From Carnobacterium maltaromaticum DSM 20342 (GTDB lineage Bacteria > Bacillota > Bacilli > Lactobacillales > Carnobacteriaceae), in assembly GCF_000744945.1 (NCBI RefSeq), contig NZ_JQMX01000001.1, positions 2,852,001-2,916,000 of the forward strand: a stretch of DNA of 64,000 nt, written 5' to 3'. How positions within the stretch are numbered: the first letter of the stretch is position 1; every line of letters starts with the position of its first letter. A model generated the notes under the pieces. That model searched no databases and was not told where the DNA came from. It saw only the letters and a program-made list of their open reading frames with translations. Positions 27,252 to 36,630 of this stretch are shown piece by piece. The translations under genes were made by a program, and so were the position numbers.

Positions 27252-27989
27252 ATGAGTAGTAAAATAAAAAAAAATAAACATGTGAAAGAAAACAACCTTA
27301 AAAAACGAAAAAAAAAATCAAAAAAAAATAAAGAAAATGCAAAAATAAGAAATAAAGAGTTTTTGAATGAACAATTTAGAACGATTCAAACAACACTCAC
27401 CTTCACAAACTCTATTCATAAAGAAAATATTAATGTGATTGGGCTTACTTCCGCAGAAAAAGGCGATGGGAAAAGTTTTTGCGCTCTTCGTCTTGCTCGA
27501 ACATTTGCGGAAGGAGGAAAAAGTGTCTTATTGATTGATTCTGATATGTATAATCCAAGATTGTCTAGACAGCTCTTAGTTGCTAAAAAACGTGGACTAT
27601 CTAACTATCTAGCTTCAGATGAACAATTTGAAAAATATATTAAATCGACAATATATACAAATTTATTTGTCTTACCATCTGGTCCAATGCATCCTAATAT
27701 TAACGAGCTCTATCAAACAAATAAAATGGAGAAACTAATTAAAAAAGCTAATAAGATTTTTGATATTGTGATTGTTGATACGCCTCCAGCTTTAATATTG
27801 AATTATCCGAGGTTGATTGGACGTATATGCGATGGCATGATCATTGTGACGTCTGCTGGTAAAACTAAAGTTACGAAATTAAAAGAAGTTGTGAATATAC
27901 TTGAGTTAGCAAATAACACAATTCTTGGAGTTATCTTGAATAAAAAGAAGTACAGCAGAAAAGAGTTGAGAGACTATACGTACTATTAA
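27252..27989 (+). CDS. CpsD/CapB-like bacterial tyrosine kinase
   Basis: 245 aa. It carries the BY-kinase motifs: Walker A TSAEKGDGKS (66-75), Walker A-prime LLIDSDM (93-99) and Walker B DIVIVDTP (171-178). The tail YSRKELRDYTYY has the clustered tyrosines that become phosphorylated. Residues 1-35 are remarkably lysine-rich (K/KK runs), longer and more basic than the usual N-terminus. The partner is the Wzz-like protein just upstream. No phosphatase (CpsB/PHP or low-molecular-weight type) is present in the cluster. It controls polymerisation by cycling phosphorylation. Confidence 0.9.
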   Translation: MSSKIKKNKHVKENNLKKRKKKSKKNKENAKIRNKEFLNEQFRTIQTTLTFTNSIHKENINVIGLTSAEKGDGKSFCALRLARTFAEGGKSVLLIDSDMYNPRLSRQLLVAKKRGLSNYLASDEQFEKYIKSTIYTNLFVLPSGPMHPNINELYQTNKMEKLIKKANKIFDIVIVDTPPALILNYPRLIGRICDGMIIVTSAGKTKVTKLKEVVNILELANNTILGVILNKKKYSRKELRDYTYY

Positions 27990-28032
27990 TTATTTTTTTC
28001 AAACGAGGTGTTTTATTGTTATTGCTTTTTTC

Positions 28033-29412
28033 ATGATGATTATCAGCGCTAGTTTATTTGTATTATATCCCTTATATGTCGGGATTCTAATAATTGGAAG
28101 CCTTTTGCTTCTTTCAATGACGTATGGTTCAGAACAATTTGTATTAAAGATTAGTTTTGTTTTTTTTACGGTTTCTGCCTTTTTAGGAGCCTACTTAAGC
28201 TTTCCAGGATATGAAAGTATTTTTCTTTTTAGAATTTTATTGCTTGCACAATTATTTATATTGGTTTTGTATAAAGATTCCCTAATGCCGTTAAATAAAG
28301 GACTGAAATTTCAAGGCTACATAGGGTTACTCTTATTAATTTGGAATATAGGCTGCTTTATCACGTTATTTTGGGCACAACATAAAATTCCTGCATTGCG
28401 ACATATCTATTATATATTTGAAGCGAGTTGTTTACTTTATGTGCCTTCTTATTTCATTCAAACAAGAAAAGCTGTAGATGCAATTTTAGATATTATTTCG
28501 ACAATTTATATTGTTTCACTAGCTATTGGTTTTTTTGAGGTATTGATGGGATGGCATCTGAAGTTATCAGGTTCTCTTGTTTATGAAACAACTACTAGTC
28601 AGTTTCAACCAACTGGATTTTTATTCAATACTAATGATTACGCTCTATTTTTGGCAATGTTTTTACCGCTTGTCTTTTATCGGTTTTATTCTGTAGCGAC
28701 TCATAAATTTATGCGCTTTAGTGGGATTTTGATTTGGTTTTCAAGCATCTATCTAGTAATTATGACTTACTCTCGACTAGGTATTGTGTCAATAATAATC
28801 GTTAGCCTTGTTATTTATTGGGTTTATTTCAAACAAATTACCTTTCTTATTCTTTTTTTCGGATTTCTTAGTTTATTAATAAAAGAACTTTTCTCTTTGA
28901 CATTTTTAACTACTACATTTCATACGATTCAAGTCAGCTTTACACAAAAAGGTGCGTCTAATACGGACCGTTTAAATTTGTATAATACGATTTGGACTAT
29001 TGTAAAAAAACGTCATTTTTTAGGAGTAGGTACAGGAGGAATACCAATTGAAATTGCAACATTTCGTCAAGGTTATGAAAGTTCAAGCTTAAACTTTAAT
29101 TCAGCTCATAATTTTTTCTTAGAGTCATTAGGAGAAATAGGTTTATTTACAATTTTTTTAGTACTAGTCATAGGTATGTTAGGCTACAAGTTCTTTATGT
29201 TACTAATCAAAAAAACAAATAAAACTATTCTTGAATATAGTCCGTTTCTAATGTGGGGTATCTTTTTAATCAGTTCTGTAGCTTTAAGTACAATAGTAGA
29301 ACAGCGTTTTTTATGGCTAGGCTTAGGAATGGCATTGGCAATATCATTCGTAGAAGAGGAGAGTAAAGAAGATGATCAAAATTTTAATAGGGATAATCGT
29401 GAGCTTAGGTAG
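28033..29412 (+). CDS. O-antigen ligase/Wzy-like polysaccharide polymerase
   Basis: 459 aa with about eleven hydrophobic segments and a large external loop around residues 320-350, where the motif NSAHNFFLESLGEIG is typical of the Wzy_C / O-antigen ligase family. It would polymerise repeat units outside the membrane. The start is uncertain. ATG 28033 lies about 22 bases from GAGGTG (28005-28010), which is too far. ATT 28015 in the same frame lies at a normal distance and would add six residues. The end overlaps the next gene by 41 bases. Confidence 0.85.
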   Translation: MMIISASLFVLYPLYVGILIIGSLLLLSMTYGSEQFVLKISFVFFTVSAFLGAYLSFPGYESIFLFRILLLAQLFILVLYKDSLMPLNKGLKFQGYIGLLLLIWNIGCFITLFWAQHKIPALRHIYYIFEASCLLYVPSYFIQTRKAVDAILDIISTIYIVSLAIGFFEVLMGWHLKLSGSLVYETTTSQFQPTGFLFNTNDYALFLAMFLPLVFYRFYSVATHKFMRFSGILIWFSSIYLVIMTYSRLGIVSIIIVSLVIYWVYFKQITFLILFFGFLSLLIKELFSLTFLTTTFHTIQVSFTQKGASNTDRLNLYNTIWTIVKKRHFLGVGTGGIPIEIATFRQGYESSSLNFNSAHNFFLESLGEIGLFTIFLVLVIGMLGYKFFMLLIKKTNKTILEYSPFLMWGIFLISSVALSTIVEQRFLWLGLGMALAISFVEEESKEDDQNFNRDNRELR

Positions 29413-30262
29413 TGTTTTCTTAGTGATTGCTTGCCTGTATTTCTTTTTCTATCCGTCCAAAGGAATTCTTAGAATTAAAGAATTAGAACAGATAAAACAA
29501 ACATTTAGTGATAATCAAAAAGGCACAAAAAGATTCATTATAGGTGGTAGCGATGTTTTGTATAGTTTTAATACAGAAAAAATGAATCAAGAATTAACGA
29601 TTCCAACAGTTAATTTGGGTACGAATGTTGGTTTAGGTTTGGGTTATTTAGTAGATTATGGTAAGAAATTAGCCAAGCCTGGGGATAAAATTATTGCATG
29701 TTTAGCCTATTCTTTGTACTATAATCCACCTTATCATATCTTTTCTTTTGAGTATTATCGGATGTTTGATAAAAAGAAGTTGACTCGTTTTTCTGTACCT
29801 GCGTTCATATATTATGCTATCGCAAATCTGAAGTATAACTTTAGTTATGTACAACGTGAATTTGTTATTGGTGAAAGTGGCTGTTATTTGGATGTGACGG
29901 GTTCACAATTGGCTAAAGAAAAAGAGAAGGCTCTTTATTTTCCAGAAAATTTTAATGTCACAAATTCCATTCGTCAGCTTGAGGAGTTCAAATCTTATTG
30001 TTTGTCTCATGGGATTGAGTTGTATATTACTTATCCATCTACATTAGGTTTTGAATCTTATCGAAACTCACATTATCTAGAGCGATTAACTAGTTACTTA
30101 ACTGAAAACTATCAAGTTATAGGTAAACCAGAGGACTATTTTGTTCCATTGAATCACATCTTTAATTCAGTTTATCATATCAATGAAGTAGGGCAAAATT
30201 TCCGAACAAGTAGATTAATCAATTATTTACGTGAAAAGGAGAAATTGTATGTTTCTGAGTGA
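29372..30262 (+). CDS. membrane-anchored SGNH-hydrolase-like protein of the EPS cluster
   Basis: 296 aa from ATG 29372 behind GAGGAGAG, overlapping the polymerase gene. One N-terminal membrane anchor spans about 5-27. The body has IIGGSDVLYSF with a possible nucleophile Ser60 and a C-terminal VYHINEVGQNFRT with His269. That pair of blocks matches the pattern seen in SGNH-like acyl transfer or esterase proteins of polysaccharide loci (DltD/AlgX-like). The Asp that usually precedes the His is not obvious. A plausible role is acylation or deacylation of the polymer outside the membrane. This is a fold-level guess; the family is not firmly recognised. Confidence 0.5.
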   Translation: MIKILIGIIVSLGSVFLVIACLYFFFYPSKGILRIKELEQIKQTFSDNQKGTKRFIIGGSDVLYSFNTEKMNQELTIPTVNLGTNVGLGLGYLVDYGKKLAKPGDKIIACLAYSLYYNPPYHIFSFEYYRMFDKKKLTRFSVPAFIYYAIANLKYNFSYVQREFVIGESGCYLDVTGSQLAKEKEKALYFPENFNVTNSIRQLEEFKSYCLSHGIELYITYPSTLGFESYRNSHYLERLTSYLTENYQVIGKPEDYFVPLNHIFNSVYHINEVGQNFRTSRLINYLREKEKLYVSE

Positions 30263-30995
30263 AAGAGTTAGTGTCATTATGCCAATATTTAATCCAGACT
30301 GTACGATTGTAGATTCAATTAAAAGTGTGTTAGAACAGTCTGTTTCAAATATTGAACTTCATTTAATCGATGATGGATCTACTATAGAGTATATTCATTA
30401 TATTGAAAATTTTTTAAAATTAGACAATGTATATTTTACCCGACTTAATAAAAATACAGGACCTGCATATGCGCGAAATTTAGGGTTGGAAAAAAGCACA
30501 GGTCGATATGTGGCCTTTATTGATTGCGATGATATTTGGAAACAAGAAAAACTAGCGATTCAACTAAGTTGTTTTGAAAAAAAGCAAACGGCATTATCTT
30601 TCAGTGAATATTATATGGTTAAATCAACGGGTGTGAAAAAACATGTTCAAGTTCCTGTAAGTCTGACTTATAAAAAACTACTTAAAAACACTATCATAGG
30701 TTGTTCAACGGTGGTAGTGGATCGAAAAAAAACAGGCCCTTTTCTCATGCCCCTGATTCAAGGTGGAGAAGACACTGCTACGTGGCTAAACTTGTTAAGA
30801 AAAGGATATGAAGCGGAAGGTACTCAGCAAGCACTGGTTTACTACCGAATAAAAGAGAATTCATTTTCAAAAAATAAATGGAAAATGCTTATCAGAACAT
30901 GGCGTATGTATCGGAAAACGCAACAATTATCACTTGTTCAAACAAGTTATTATTTTTGTCATTATGTAGTTAATGCCATAAAAAAAAGGATATAA
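30249..30995 (+). CDS. family 2 glycosyltransferase
   Basis: 248 aa from ATG 30249, which has AAAAGGAG seven bases upstream; a longer GTG frame from 30231 is not favoured. It has the GT-A/GT2 blocks: VSVIMPIFNPDCTIVDSI, LHLIDDGS, NTGPAYARNLGL, and FIDCDDIW carrying the DxD-like metal site. The second half includes GGEDTATWLNL, the acceptor-side ED motif. It is a cytoplasmic or membrane-associated enzyme adding one sugar to the lipid-linked repeat unit. The specific sugar cannot be told. Confidence 0.88.
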   Translation: MFLSERVSVIMPIFNPDCTIVDSIKSVLEQSVSNIELHLIDDGSTIEYIHYIENFLKLDNVYFTRLNKNTGPAYARNLGLEKSTGRYVAFIDCDDIWKQEKLAIQLSCFEKKQTALSFSEYYMVKSTGVKKHVQVPVSLTYKKLLKNTIIGCSTVVVDRKKTGPFLMPLIQGGEDTATWLNLLRKGYEAEGTQQALVYYRIKENSFSKNKWKMLIRTWRMYRKTQQLSLVQTSYYFCHYVVNAIKKRI

Positions 30996-31015
30996 CGGAA
31001 GGGGGAAGTAGTTTG

Positions 31016-31651
31016 ATGGATAAAAATAAGCGGCAACAAATTATATTTAATTGCCTAAAAAGAGGATTTGATATTGTGTTTAGTTGTATCTGTATTTTAA
31101 TCTTGTTTCCTATAATGCTTGTTGTGTCTCTTTTGATTTGGAAAGAGGATCGTGGCTCTATTTTATTTATTCAAGAACGAACGGGACTAAATGGAGTTAG
31201 ATTTAAAATTTTTAAGTTTCGTTCAATGAAAGAAGAAATTCCAGAAAAAACGTACATGTTTAACCCCATTTACGGAGTACCCTCTGATTTCATATTTAAG
31301 TCAGAGAACGATGAAAAAGAACATATTACAAAAATTGGTGCCTTTATTCGAAAAACAAGCATTGATGAACTTCCGCAATTCTTCAATGTATTAAAAGGGG
31401 ACATGAGTATTGTTGGCCCTAGACCAGAAATACCTGAGATTACTTGTGGATATAATAAAGAGCAGAAAATGCGTTTAGAAAAAAAAGCTGGTATTACAGG
31501 TTTGGCTCAAGTAAATGGTCGCAGCGATTTGAAAAATGGCGATAAAATGAAATATGACCTGTATTATGTTAAAAATCAATCCATTAAACTTGAATTGGAA
31601 ATACTGTGGAAAACAATTAGGACTATTTTGACGACTAAAGGAGCAATCTAA
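31016..31651 (+). CDS. priming undecaprenyl-phosphate sugar-1-phosphate transferase
   Basis: About 211 aa from ATG 31016 (a TTG lies directly before it), with GGGGGA upstream. It shows one membrane segment near 23-45 and the catalytic domain of the bacterial sugar transferase family: KFRSMK, DELPQFFNVLKGDMSIVGPRPE and GITGLAQVNGR. It starts each repeat unit by loading the first sugar phosphate onto undecaprenyl phosphate. The short form without the long WbaP N-terminal domain is seen. Its mid-operon place is somewhat unusual, since it often leads the glycosyltransferase block. Confidence 0.92.
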   Translation: MDKNKRQQIIFNCLKRGFDIVFSCICILILFPIMLVVSLLIWKEDRGSILFIQERTGLNGVRFKIFKFRSMKEEIPEKTYMFNPIYGVPSDFIFKSENDEKEHITKIGAFIRKTSIDELPQFFNVLKGDMSIVGPRPEIPEITCGYNKEQKMRLEKKAGITGLAQVNGRSDLKNGDKMKYDLYYVKNQSIKLELEILWKTIRTILTTKGAI

Positions 31652-31652
31652 A

Positions 31653-32816
31653 ATGAAGAAGAAAGAAATTCTATTCGTTTCCTATGATTATTTTCCTAAT
31701 ATTGGTGGAGTAGCCGTTTATACTCATGAATTGAGTCAAGCTCTGGCTAAAAGAGGCCATCAGATTACAATACTTACATGCTATTTTTCAACGAGCAACA
31801 AAGTGGAAATTGAATGGGATGAGCAAGTGAAAATTTTTCGGATTCCGATTCCTAAAATAAAAAAAATTGGTGATTTCACTTATCGAAGACGAATGAGTAC
31901 CTTTATAAATGATTTACAAGCAGAAAAAAAGATTGATATTATTCATTGGCAAACGCTAAATAAAGACGCAAAAATGATGCAGTATGTAAAAACAACAGGC
32001 GTTGAAGTCTATACCAACCATCTTTCATGGTTTAGAACGTTGTATAAGCAAAAAAAATTCAAAAAAATCACTAAAATGATTGGTCAACCAGATAAAATTA
32101 TTTGTCCTAGTTTCGAAGTAGAAAAAATGTCTGCAGAATTGTTTGGTTCAGAACGCTGTGTTTTCATTCCTAATGGAGTTAATTTTGAAGAATATCAAAA
32201 AGCGATATCACATCTCAGCTTATTGAGAAAAGAATTAGGAATTGAAGAAGGGGATAAAGTGATAGTCACCACCAATCGTATGGAGCCGGTGAAAGGCATG
32301 ACTTATTTTATCCAGGTGATTCCAAGATTGTTAGAAGAACATCCGAATCTGTTTATTTGTTTAGTTGGAGATGGGAGTCAGGAACAACAATTGAAGAACT
32401 GGCTAGAAGAACAAAAAATAAACTTAGAAAAAGTGAAATTTATTGGGAGACAAGCGCATCATCAAATTAAACAGTATTTGGATTTAGCGGATATTTATGT
32501 TCAACCTTCACTAATGGAAGGTTGTAGTATTGGAATACTAGAAGCAATGGCATGTGGAAATCCAGTTGTTGCGTGTGCTGTTGGAGGAAATACTGATATT
32601 TTGGAGCATAAAAAAACCGGTTTGCTAATACCAGATCAATCTAGTAGTGCTATTTACGAAGCTGTTAATTATTTAGTCTGTCATCCAGCTGAGGCAAGAG
32701 AGATGGGGATAAGGGCGAATTCTAAGATAGAACATGAATTGAATTGGGGACATCTAGCAAAAAAAGTGGAGCAAATTTATGATGCTGCCTTGGAAGTAAG
32801 TGCGAATGAGTCATAA
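31653..32816 (+). CDS. family 4 glycosyltransferase
   Basis: 387 aa, beginning one base after the priming transferase stop. N-terminal acceptor domain: FVSYDYFPNIGGVAVYTHEL. C-terminal donor domain: TTNRMEPVKGM, VGDGSQEQQL, and the E-x7-E type motif in PSLMEGCSIGILEAMACGNPVVA followed by VGGNTDIL (quoted in parts). A GT-B fold retaining enzyme that uses a nucleotide sugar. The linkage is not deducible. Confidence 0.9.
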   Translation: MKKKEILFVSYDYFPNIGGVAVYTHELSQALAKRGHQITILTCYFSTSNKVEIEWDEQVKIFRIPIPKIKKIGDFTYRRRMSTFINDLQAEKKIDIIHWQTLNKDAKMMQYVKTTGVEVYTNHLSWFRTLYKQKKFKKITKMIGQPDKIICPSFEVEKMSAELFGSERCVFIPNGVNFEEYQKAISHLSLLRKELGIEEGDKVIVTTNRMEPVKGMTYFIQVIPRLLEEHPNLFICLVGDGSQEQQLKNWLEEQKINLEKVKFIGRQAHHQIKQYLDLADIYVQPSLMEGCSIGILEAMACGNPVVACAVGGNTDILEHKKTGLLIPDQSSSAIYEAVNYLVCHPAEAREMGIRANSKIEHELNWGHLAKKVEQIYDAALEVSANES

Positions 32817-34233
32817 ATTGCTTCGGAATTATGGCTCGATTTTAGTCTATCAATTCGTGACCATTCTAACACCACTTGTAACGACCCCCTATATTTCAAG
32901 AATTCTTGGTCCGAAAGGCATTGGATTAGAAGCATATCTCTATTCTTTTATTCAACTTTTTTCATTGTTGATTTTACTGGGACTACCGATGTATGCTAGC
33001 AAAAAAATAGCTGAAACAGATGAACGAAATATGAACCAGCTGTTTTCTGAACTTTTTAGTTTTCAGATTATAATGACTGGAGCAACAACATCTTTATACG
33101 GACTCTTTATTTTTTATTTTAATCAGCATCAATTTCTACTTGTTCTTTATCTTTTTACATTAATCAGTACGGGATTGGACACTTCCTGGTATTTTGTCGG
33201 GAAAGAAAAAATTTCTGCGATTATGTGGCGAAATATCGCAGTGAGAGTCTGCAATATAGGAGCTATTTTTCTTTTTATACAAACAAGTAATGATTTATGG
33301 AAATACATTTTGATTAACGGACTTACTCTTTTTTTAGGACAATTTTTAACAGGGAGTATTGCTTTAAGTGAGGTGGGTGGATTTACTTTTGTTGTAAGAA
33401 CCATAGGTCAACACATCTCCCCAATTGTATTATTATTTGTTGTTCCGAGTATGTTGACTCTGACTTTATCCATAAATAAACTTTTATTGGAAAATTTTAA
33501 CGGTGCTGTTGAAGTTGGTGTCTTTAATCAAGCCTATAAATTGTATGTAATTGCGATTAGTTTTATCTCGGCCTTAACTTCTGTTTTAATGCCGAAGATG
33601 TCTAAATATTATACAACGGGAGATACAGAACGTTTAAAAAAATATTTAAATTTTTCACTTCGTTTTATCAGTGGTCTAGCATTGCCTATGACTATTGGGG
33701 TTTTAGTGATGGCACCTCAATTTGTTTCTTGGTTTTTGGGAGAAGAATTTTCAGAAGTAATGAATCCTTTGGTGATTATTTCATTTTCTTTTGTGTTCAA
33801 AGGGCTTTCAGACGTTATCGGAATCCAATATTTAGTAGTAAGCAATAAAAATAAAGAGTATGCATTGGCTGTAATTGTTGGAGCAGTCATGACAAGTAGT
33901 TGTTGTTTTCTCTTTTTACAGTTGAATTTTAAAGCGCAAGCACCAGCACTAGCTTTGTTCGTGGGAACTGCGGTGACGTTATTAATTGAACTATATCAAG
34001 TAAGAAAAGTTGTTTCATTTATGTTTGTAGGCAAGTATTTAATCAAATATGTAGTATTTAGTTTAATAATGGGAGGCTGTATGTGGGGAGCATCCAGATC
34101 TATAGAAATAGAGCGTACTAGCCTTTACCTAGTGACTCAAGTAGGTGTTGGGGTAATTAGTTACAGTATTTGTTTCATTCTCAGTAAAGACCCTCTAATT
34201 CAGTTAATCAAAAGAAAGAAGCGTGAAATCTAG
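32806..34233 (+). CDS. Wzx-type polysaccharide flippase (MATE/MVF-like)
   Basis: 475 aa from ATG 32806 (GTG 32800 is also possible), overlapping the previous gene. It has about 12-14 membrane segments. The N-terminal YQFVTILTPLVTTPYISRILGP is typical of the PST/Wzx family (residues 15-35, quoted in part as PYISRILGP). It would flip lipid-linked repeat units to the outer leaflet for the polymerase at 28033. The stop TAG overlaps the following GTG start, so translation of the dehydrogenase is coupled. Confidence 0.9.
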   Translation: MSHKLLRNYGSILVYQFVTILTPLVTTPYISRILGPKGIGLEAYLYSFIQLFSLLILLGLPMYASKKIAETDERNMNQLFSELFSFQIIMTGATTSLYGLFIFYFNQHQFLLVLYLFTLISTGLDTSWYFVGKEKISAIMWRNIAVRVCNIGAIFLFIQTSNDLWKYILINGLTLFLGQFLTGSIALSEVGGFTFVVRTIGQHISPIVLLFVVPSMLTLTLSINKLLLENFNGAVEVGVFNQAYKLYVIAISFISALTSVLMPKMSKYYTTGDTERLKKYLNFSLRFISGLALPMTIGVLVMAPQFVSWFLGEEFSEVMNPLVIISFSFVFKGLSDVIGIQYLVVSNKNKEYALAVIVGAVMTSSCCFLFLQLNFKAQAPALALFVGTAVTLLIELYQVRKVVSFMFVGKYLIKYVVFSLIMGGCMWGASRSIEIERTSLYLVTQVGVGVISYSICFILSKDPLIQLIKRKKREI

Positions 34234-35552
34234 TGAGAGATCAATTTATAACGAAAATAAATAATAGAACCGCCACGATTGGTGTAATCGGATTAGGTTA
34301 TGTTGGGTTGCCCTTAGCCCTATCATTCGCAGAAGCAGGTTTTTATGTGACAGGATTTGATAAAAGTGAAGTGAAAATAGCACTTTTAAAACAAGGGAAA
34401 TCAGATATTCTGGATATTTCTTCAGAGACGGTACAAATGGCTTTCTCTACTGGACATTTTCAAGTATCTAATCAAAAAGAGTCTTTAAAAGGGCTTGATT
34501 GCTTCATTATTTGTGTACCAACCCCATTGACAGATTCTTATGAACCTGATATTTCTTACATTCAAGAGGCACTCGATACGATTCATTCAGAATGGGAAAG
34601 TCAAACGTTAGTTATTCTAGAGAGTACTACTTATCCTGGAACCTCCAAAGAATTAATTCATGAACCGTTGATTCAACAAGGCTACTTAGCAGATCAAGAT
34701 TTTATGGTTGCCTATTCTCCTGAAAGAGTGGACCCAGGAAATAAAAAATTTAAAATTAAAAATACTCCTAAAGTTGTCGGAGGGACAACAGAAAATTCTT
34801 TAGAAATCAGTACTTTATTGTATCAAAGCATTGTAGAACAAGTTGTTCCAGTAACTTCCACAGAAGTAGCTGAAATGAGCAAATTACTAGAAAATACCTT
34901 TAGAAGTATCAATATTGCTTTTATCAATGAAATGGCGATTTTGTGTGAACAAATGGGAATTGATATTTGGGAAACGATTCAAGCATCTGAGACTAAGCCT
35001 TTTGGCTATATGAAGTTTTTACCAGGTCCAGGGATTGGTGGACATTGTATTCCATTAGATCCAATGTATTTGAATTGGAAAGCGAAGAAATCCAATCATT
35101 CCAGTCGTTTGATTGAATTGGCTCAAGAAATTAATCGAGAAATGCCTAAACATGTGGCATCAAAAGCAAAAGAAGCTCTACTGCAGCATAACAAAGTCTT
35201 AAAAGGTTCAAAGATCCTGCTTATGGGAATGGCCTATAAAGAAAATAGTAATGATTTACGTGAATCACCTAGCTTACAAATTTTTGATGATCTTCAAAAA
35301 GCGGGAAGCATGGTAGAATTTTGTGATCCATTAACAACATATTTTATAGATAAACATGGTTATAAACAAGAGTCAATCGAGTTAGACTACACATTAATGG
35401 AAACCTATGACTTGGTTATTCTCTTAGTCAATCATGATTGCTTTGATAGAAATAAAATTGCAAATAAAAGCCAGCTTATATTAGATACTAAAAATAGTTT
35501 GAACAATCAGTACCCGGAAAAAACTATTCGGCTTGGGGATAAATCGAAATAA
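34233..35552 (+). CDS. nucleotide-sugar dehydrogenase (UDP-HexNAc 6-dehydrogenase type)
   Basis: 439 aa from GTG 34233. The Rossmann motif GVIGLGYVGLPLA opens the protein. The catalytic Cys272 sits in GPGIGGHCIPLDP. The GMAYKENSNDLRESPS block marks the C-terminal UDP-binding domain. It resembles the WbpA/TviB/WecC group, which oxidises UDP-N-acetyl sugars to uronic acids in two NAD-dependent steps. With the WbpP-like epimerase next door, UDP-GalNAcA or a similar acidic sugar is a reasonable guess. An acidic polysaccharide would follow. Confidence 0.88.
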   Translation: MRDQFITKINNRTATIGVIGLGYVGLPLALSFAEAGFYVTGFDKSEVKIALLKQGKSDILDISSETVQMAFSTGHFQVSNQKESLKGLDCFIICVPTPLTDSYEPDISYIQEALDTIHSEWESQTLVILESTTYPGTSKELIHEPLIQQGYLADQDFMVAYSPERVDPGNKKFKIKNTPKVVGGTTENSLEISTLLYQSIVEQVVPVTSTEVAEMSKLLENTFRSINIAFINEMAILCEQMGIDIWETIQASETKPFGYMKFLPGPGIGGHCIPLDPMYLNWKAKKSNHSSRLIELAQEINREMPKHVASKAKEALLQHNKVLKGSKILLMGMAYKENSNDLRESPSLQIFDDLQKAGSMVEFCDPLTTYFIDKHGYKQESIELDYTLMETYDLVILLVNHDCFDRNKIANKSQLILDTKNSLNNQYPEKTIRLGDKSK

Positions 35553-35571
35553 AAGAATAGGAGCAAAGAAA

Positions 35572-36525
35572 ATGGAGACAATTTTAATTACCGGAGGGGC
35601 CGGATTTATCGGTTCACACTTGGTGAATCATTATGGTACCTATGCAAAAGTTGTCGTAGTCGACAATCTTTCAATGGGACACAGAGAAAATATACTTCCT
35701 TCAGAAAATGTCGTCTTTATCAAAGAAGATATTGGAAATAAAAAGCTATTAAATCAACTATTTAAGGAATTTACATTTGATTATGTCTTTCATTTAGCAG
35801 CGGTGGCTAATGTCGCAGAGTCGATTGAATTTCCGTGGTCCACCCATCTTATTAATCAAGATGCAACCTTGCTTTTATTGGAACAAGTCAAAAAACAAAA
35901 ACAATTGCTTAAGCGTTTTGTTTTTGCCTCTTCTGCGTCAGTTTATGGAGATAGCCCGCATGCTGTTCAAACAGAAGGAGATACTGTTCAACCACTAAGT
36001 CCTTATGCCTTGGACAAGTATGCATCGGAACAATTTACCTTAATGTATCACCGACTTTATGGTGTGAAAACAACAGCAGTGCGTTTCTTTAATGTATATG
36101 GCGAGAACCAAAATCCTAATTCTCCTTATTCAGGGGTATTATCACTTCTTAATCAAGGATTGAAAACGAATGAAAATTCAGAATATTTTGAATTTAATAA
36201 ATATGGAGATGGAGAGCAAACCCGAGATTTTGTCTATGTGCAGGATGTAATTCAGGCGCTATTACTTGTGTCAGAAAAAGAAAAAGCGATTGGTGAGGTG
36301 TATAACATTGGAACTGGAGCAAAGACCTCTTTAAATCAACTACTAGTTCTTTCTCAATCACTAAGTCAAAAAAAATTGTGTATCCAGACTAAATTAGCTC
36401 GAAAAGGAGATATCATGAATTCTCTAGCTAATATTACTAAAATAAAAGAACTAGGGTATCAACCGCTCTATTCAATTGATAAGGGAATTGTTTGTTATTG
36501 GAAGAGAACGATTGAGAGGAGGTGA
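35572..36525 (+). CDS. NAD-dependent UDP-sugar 4-epimerase (WbpP/GalE-like)
   Basis: 317 aa from ATG 35572, with AGGAGC seven bases upstream; the longer upstream frame is not used. It carries ITGGAGFIGSHL, the SDR active-site pair Tyr145 and Lys149 (PYALDKY), the SSASVYGDS stretch, RFFNVYGENQNPNSPYSG and GDGEQTRDFVYVQDV. These blocks match extended SDR epimerases that act on UDP-GlcNAc or UDP-glucose. Last gene of the EPS operon before the IS element. Confidence 0.88.
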   Translation: METILITGGAGFIGSHLVNHYGTYAKVVVVDNLSMGHRENILPSENVVFIKEDIGNKKLLNQLFKEFTFDYVFHLAAVANVAESIEFPWSTHLINQDATLLLLEQVKKQKQLLKRFVFASSASVYGDSPHAVQTEGDTVQPLSPYALDKYASEQFTLMYHRLYGVKTTAVRFFNVYGENQNPNSPYSGVLSLLNQGLKTNENSEYFEFNKYGDGEQTRDFVYVQDVIQALLLVSEKEKAIGEVYNIGTGAKTSLNQLLVLSQSLSQKKLCIQTKLARKGDIMNSLANITKIKELGYQPLYSIDKGIVCYWKRTIERR

Positions 36526-36601
36526 GGAGAGGGAAAGTAGATATGGAAAAAAGGGAGGCATAGGAGGGAACACTTAGAACATCTAAGGGTGGACAGATGT
36601 C
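36526..36601. other. junction between EPS operon and IS element
   Basis: A purine-rich 76-bp segment with two strong Shine-Dalgarno-like runs (GGGAGG and AGGAGGG) but no gene following them. The IS begins right after, so a further EPS gene may have been displaced or lost here. Confidence 0.35.
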
Positions 36602-36630
36602 AATAAAGTAGACACAAAAATAGATACAAT

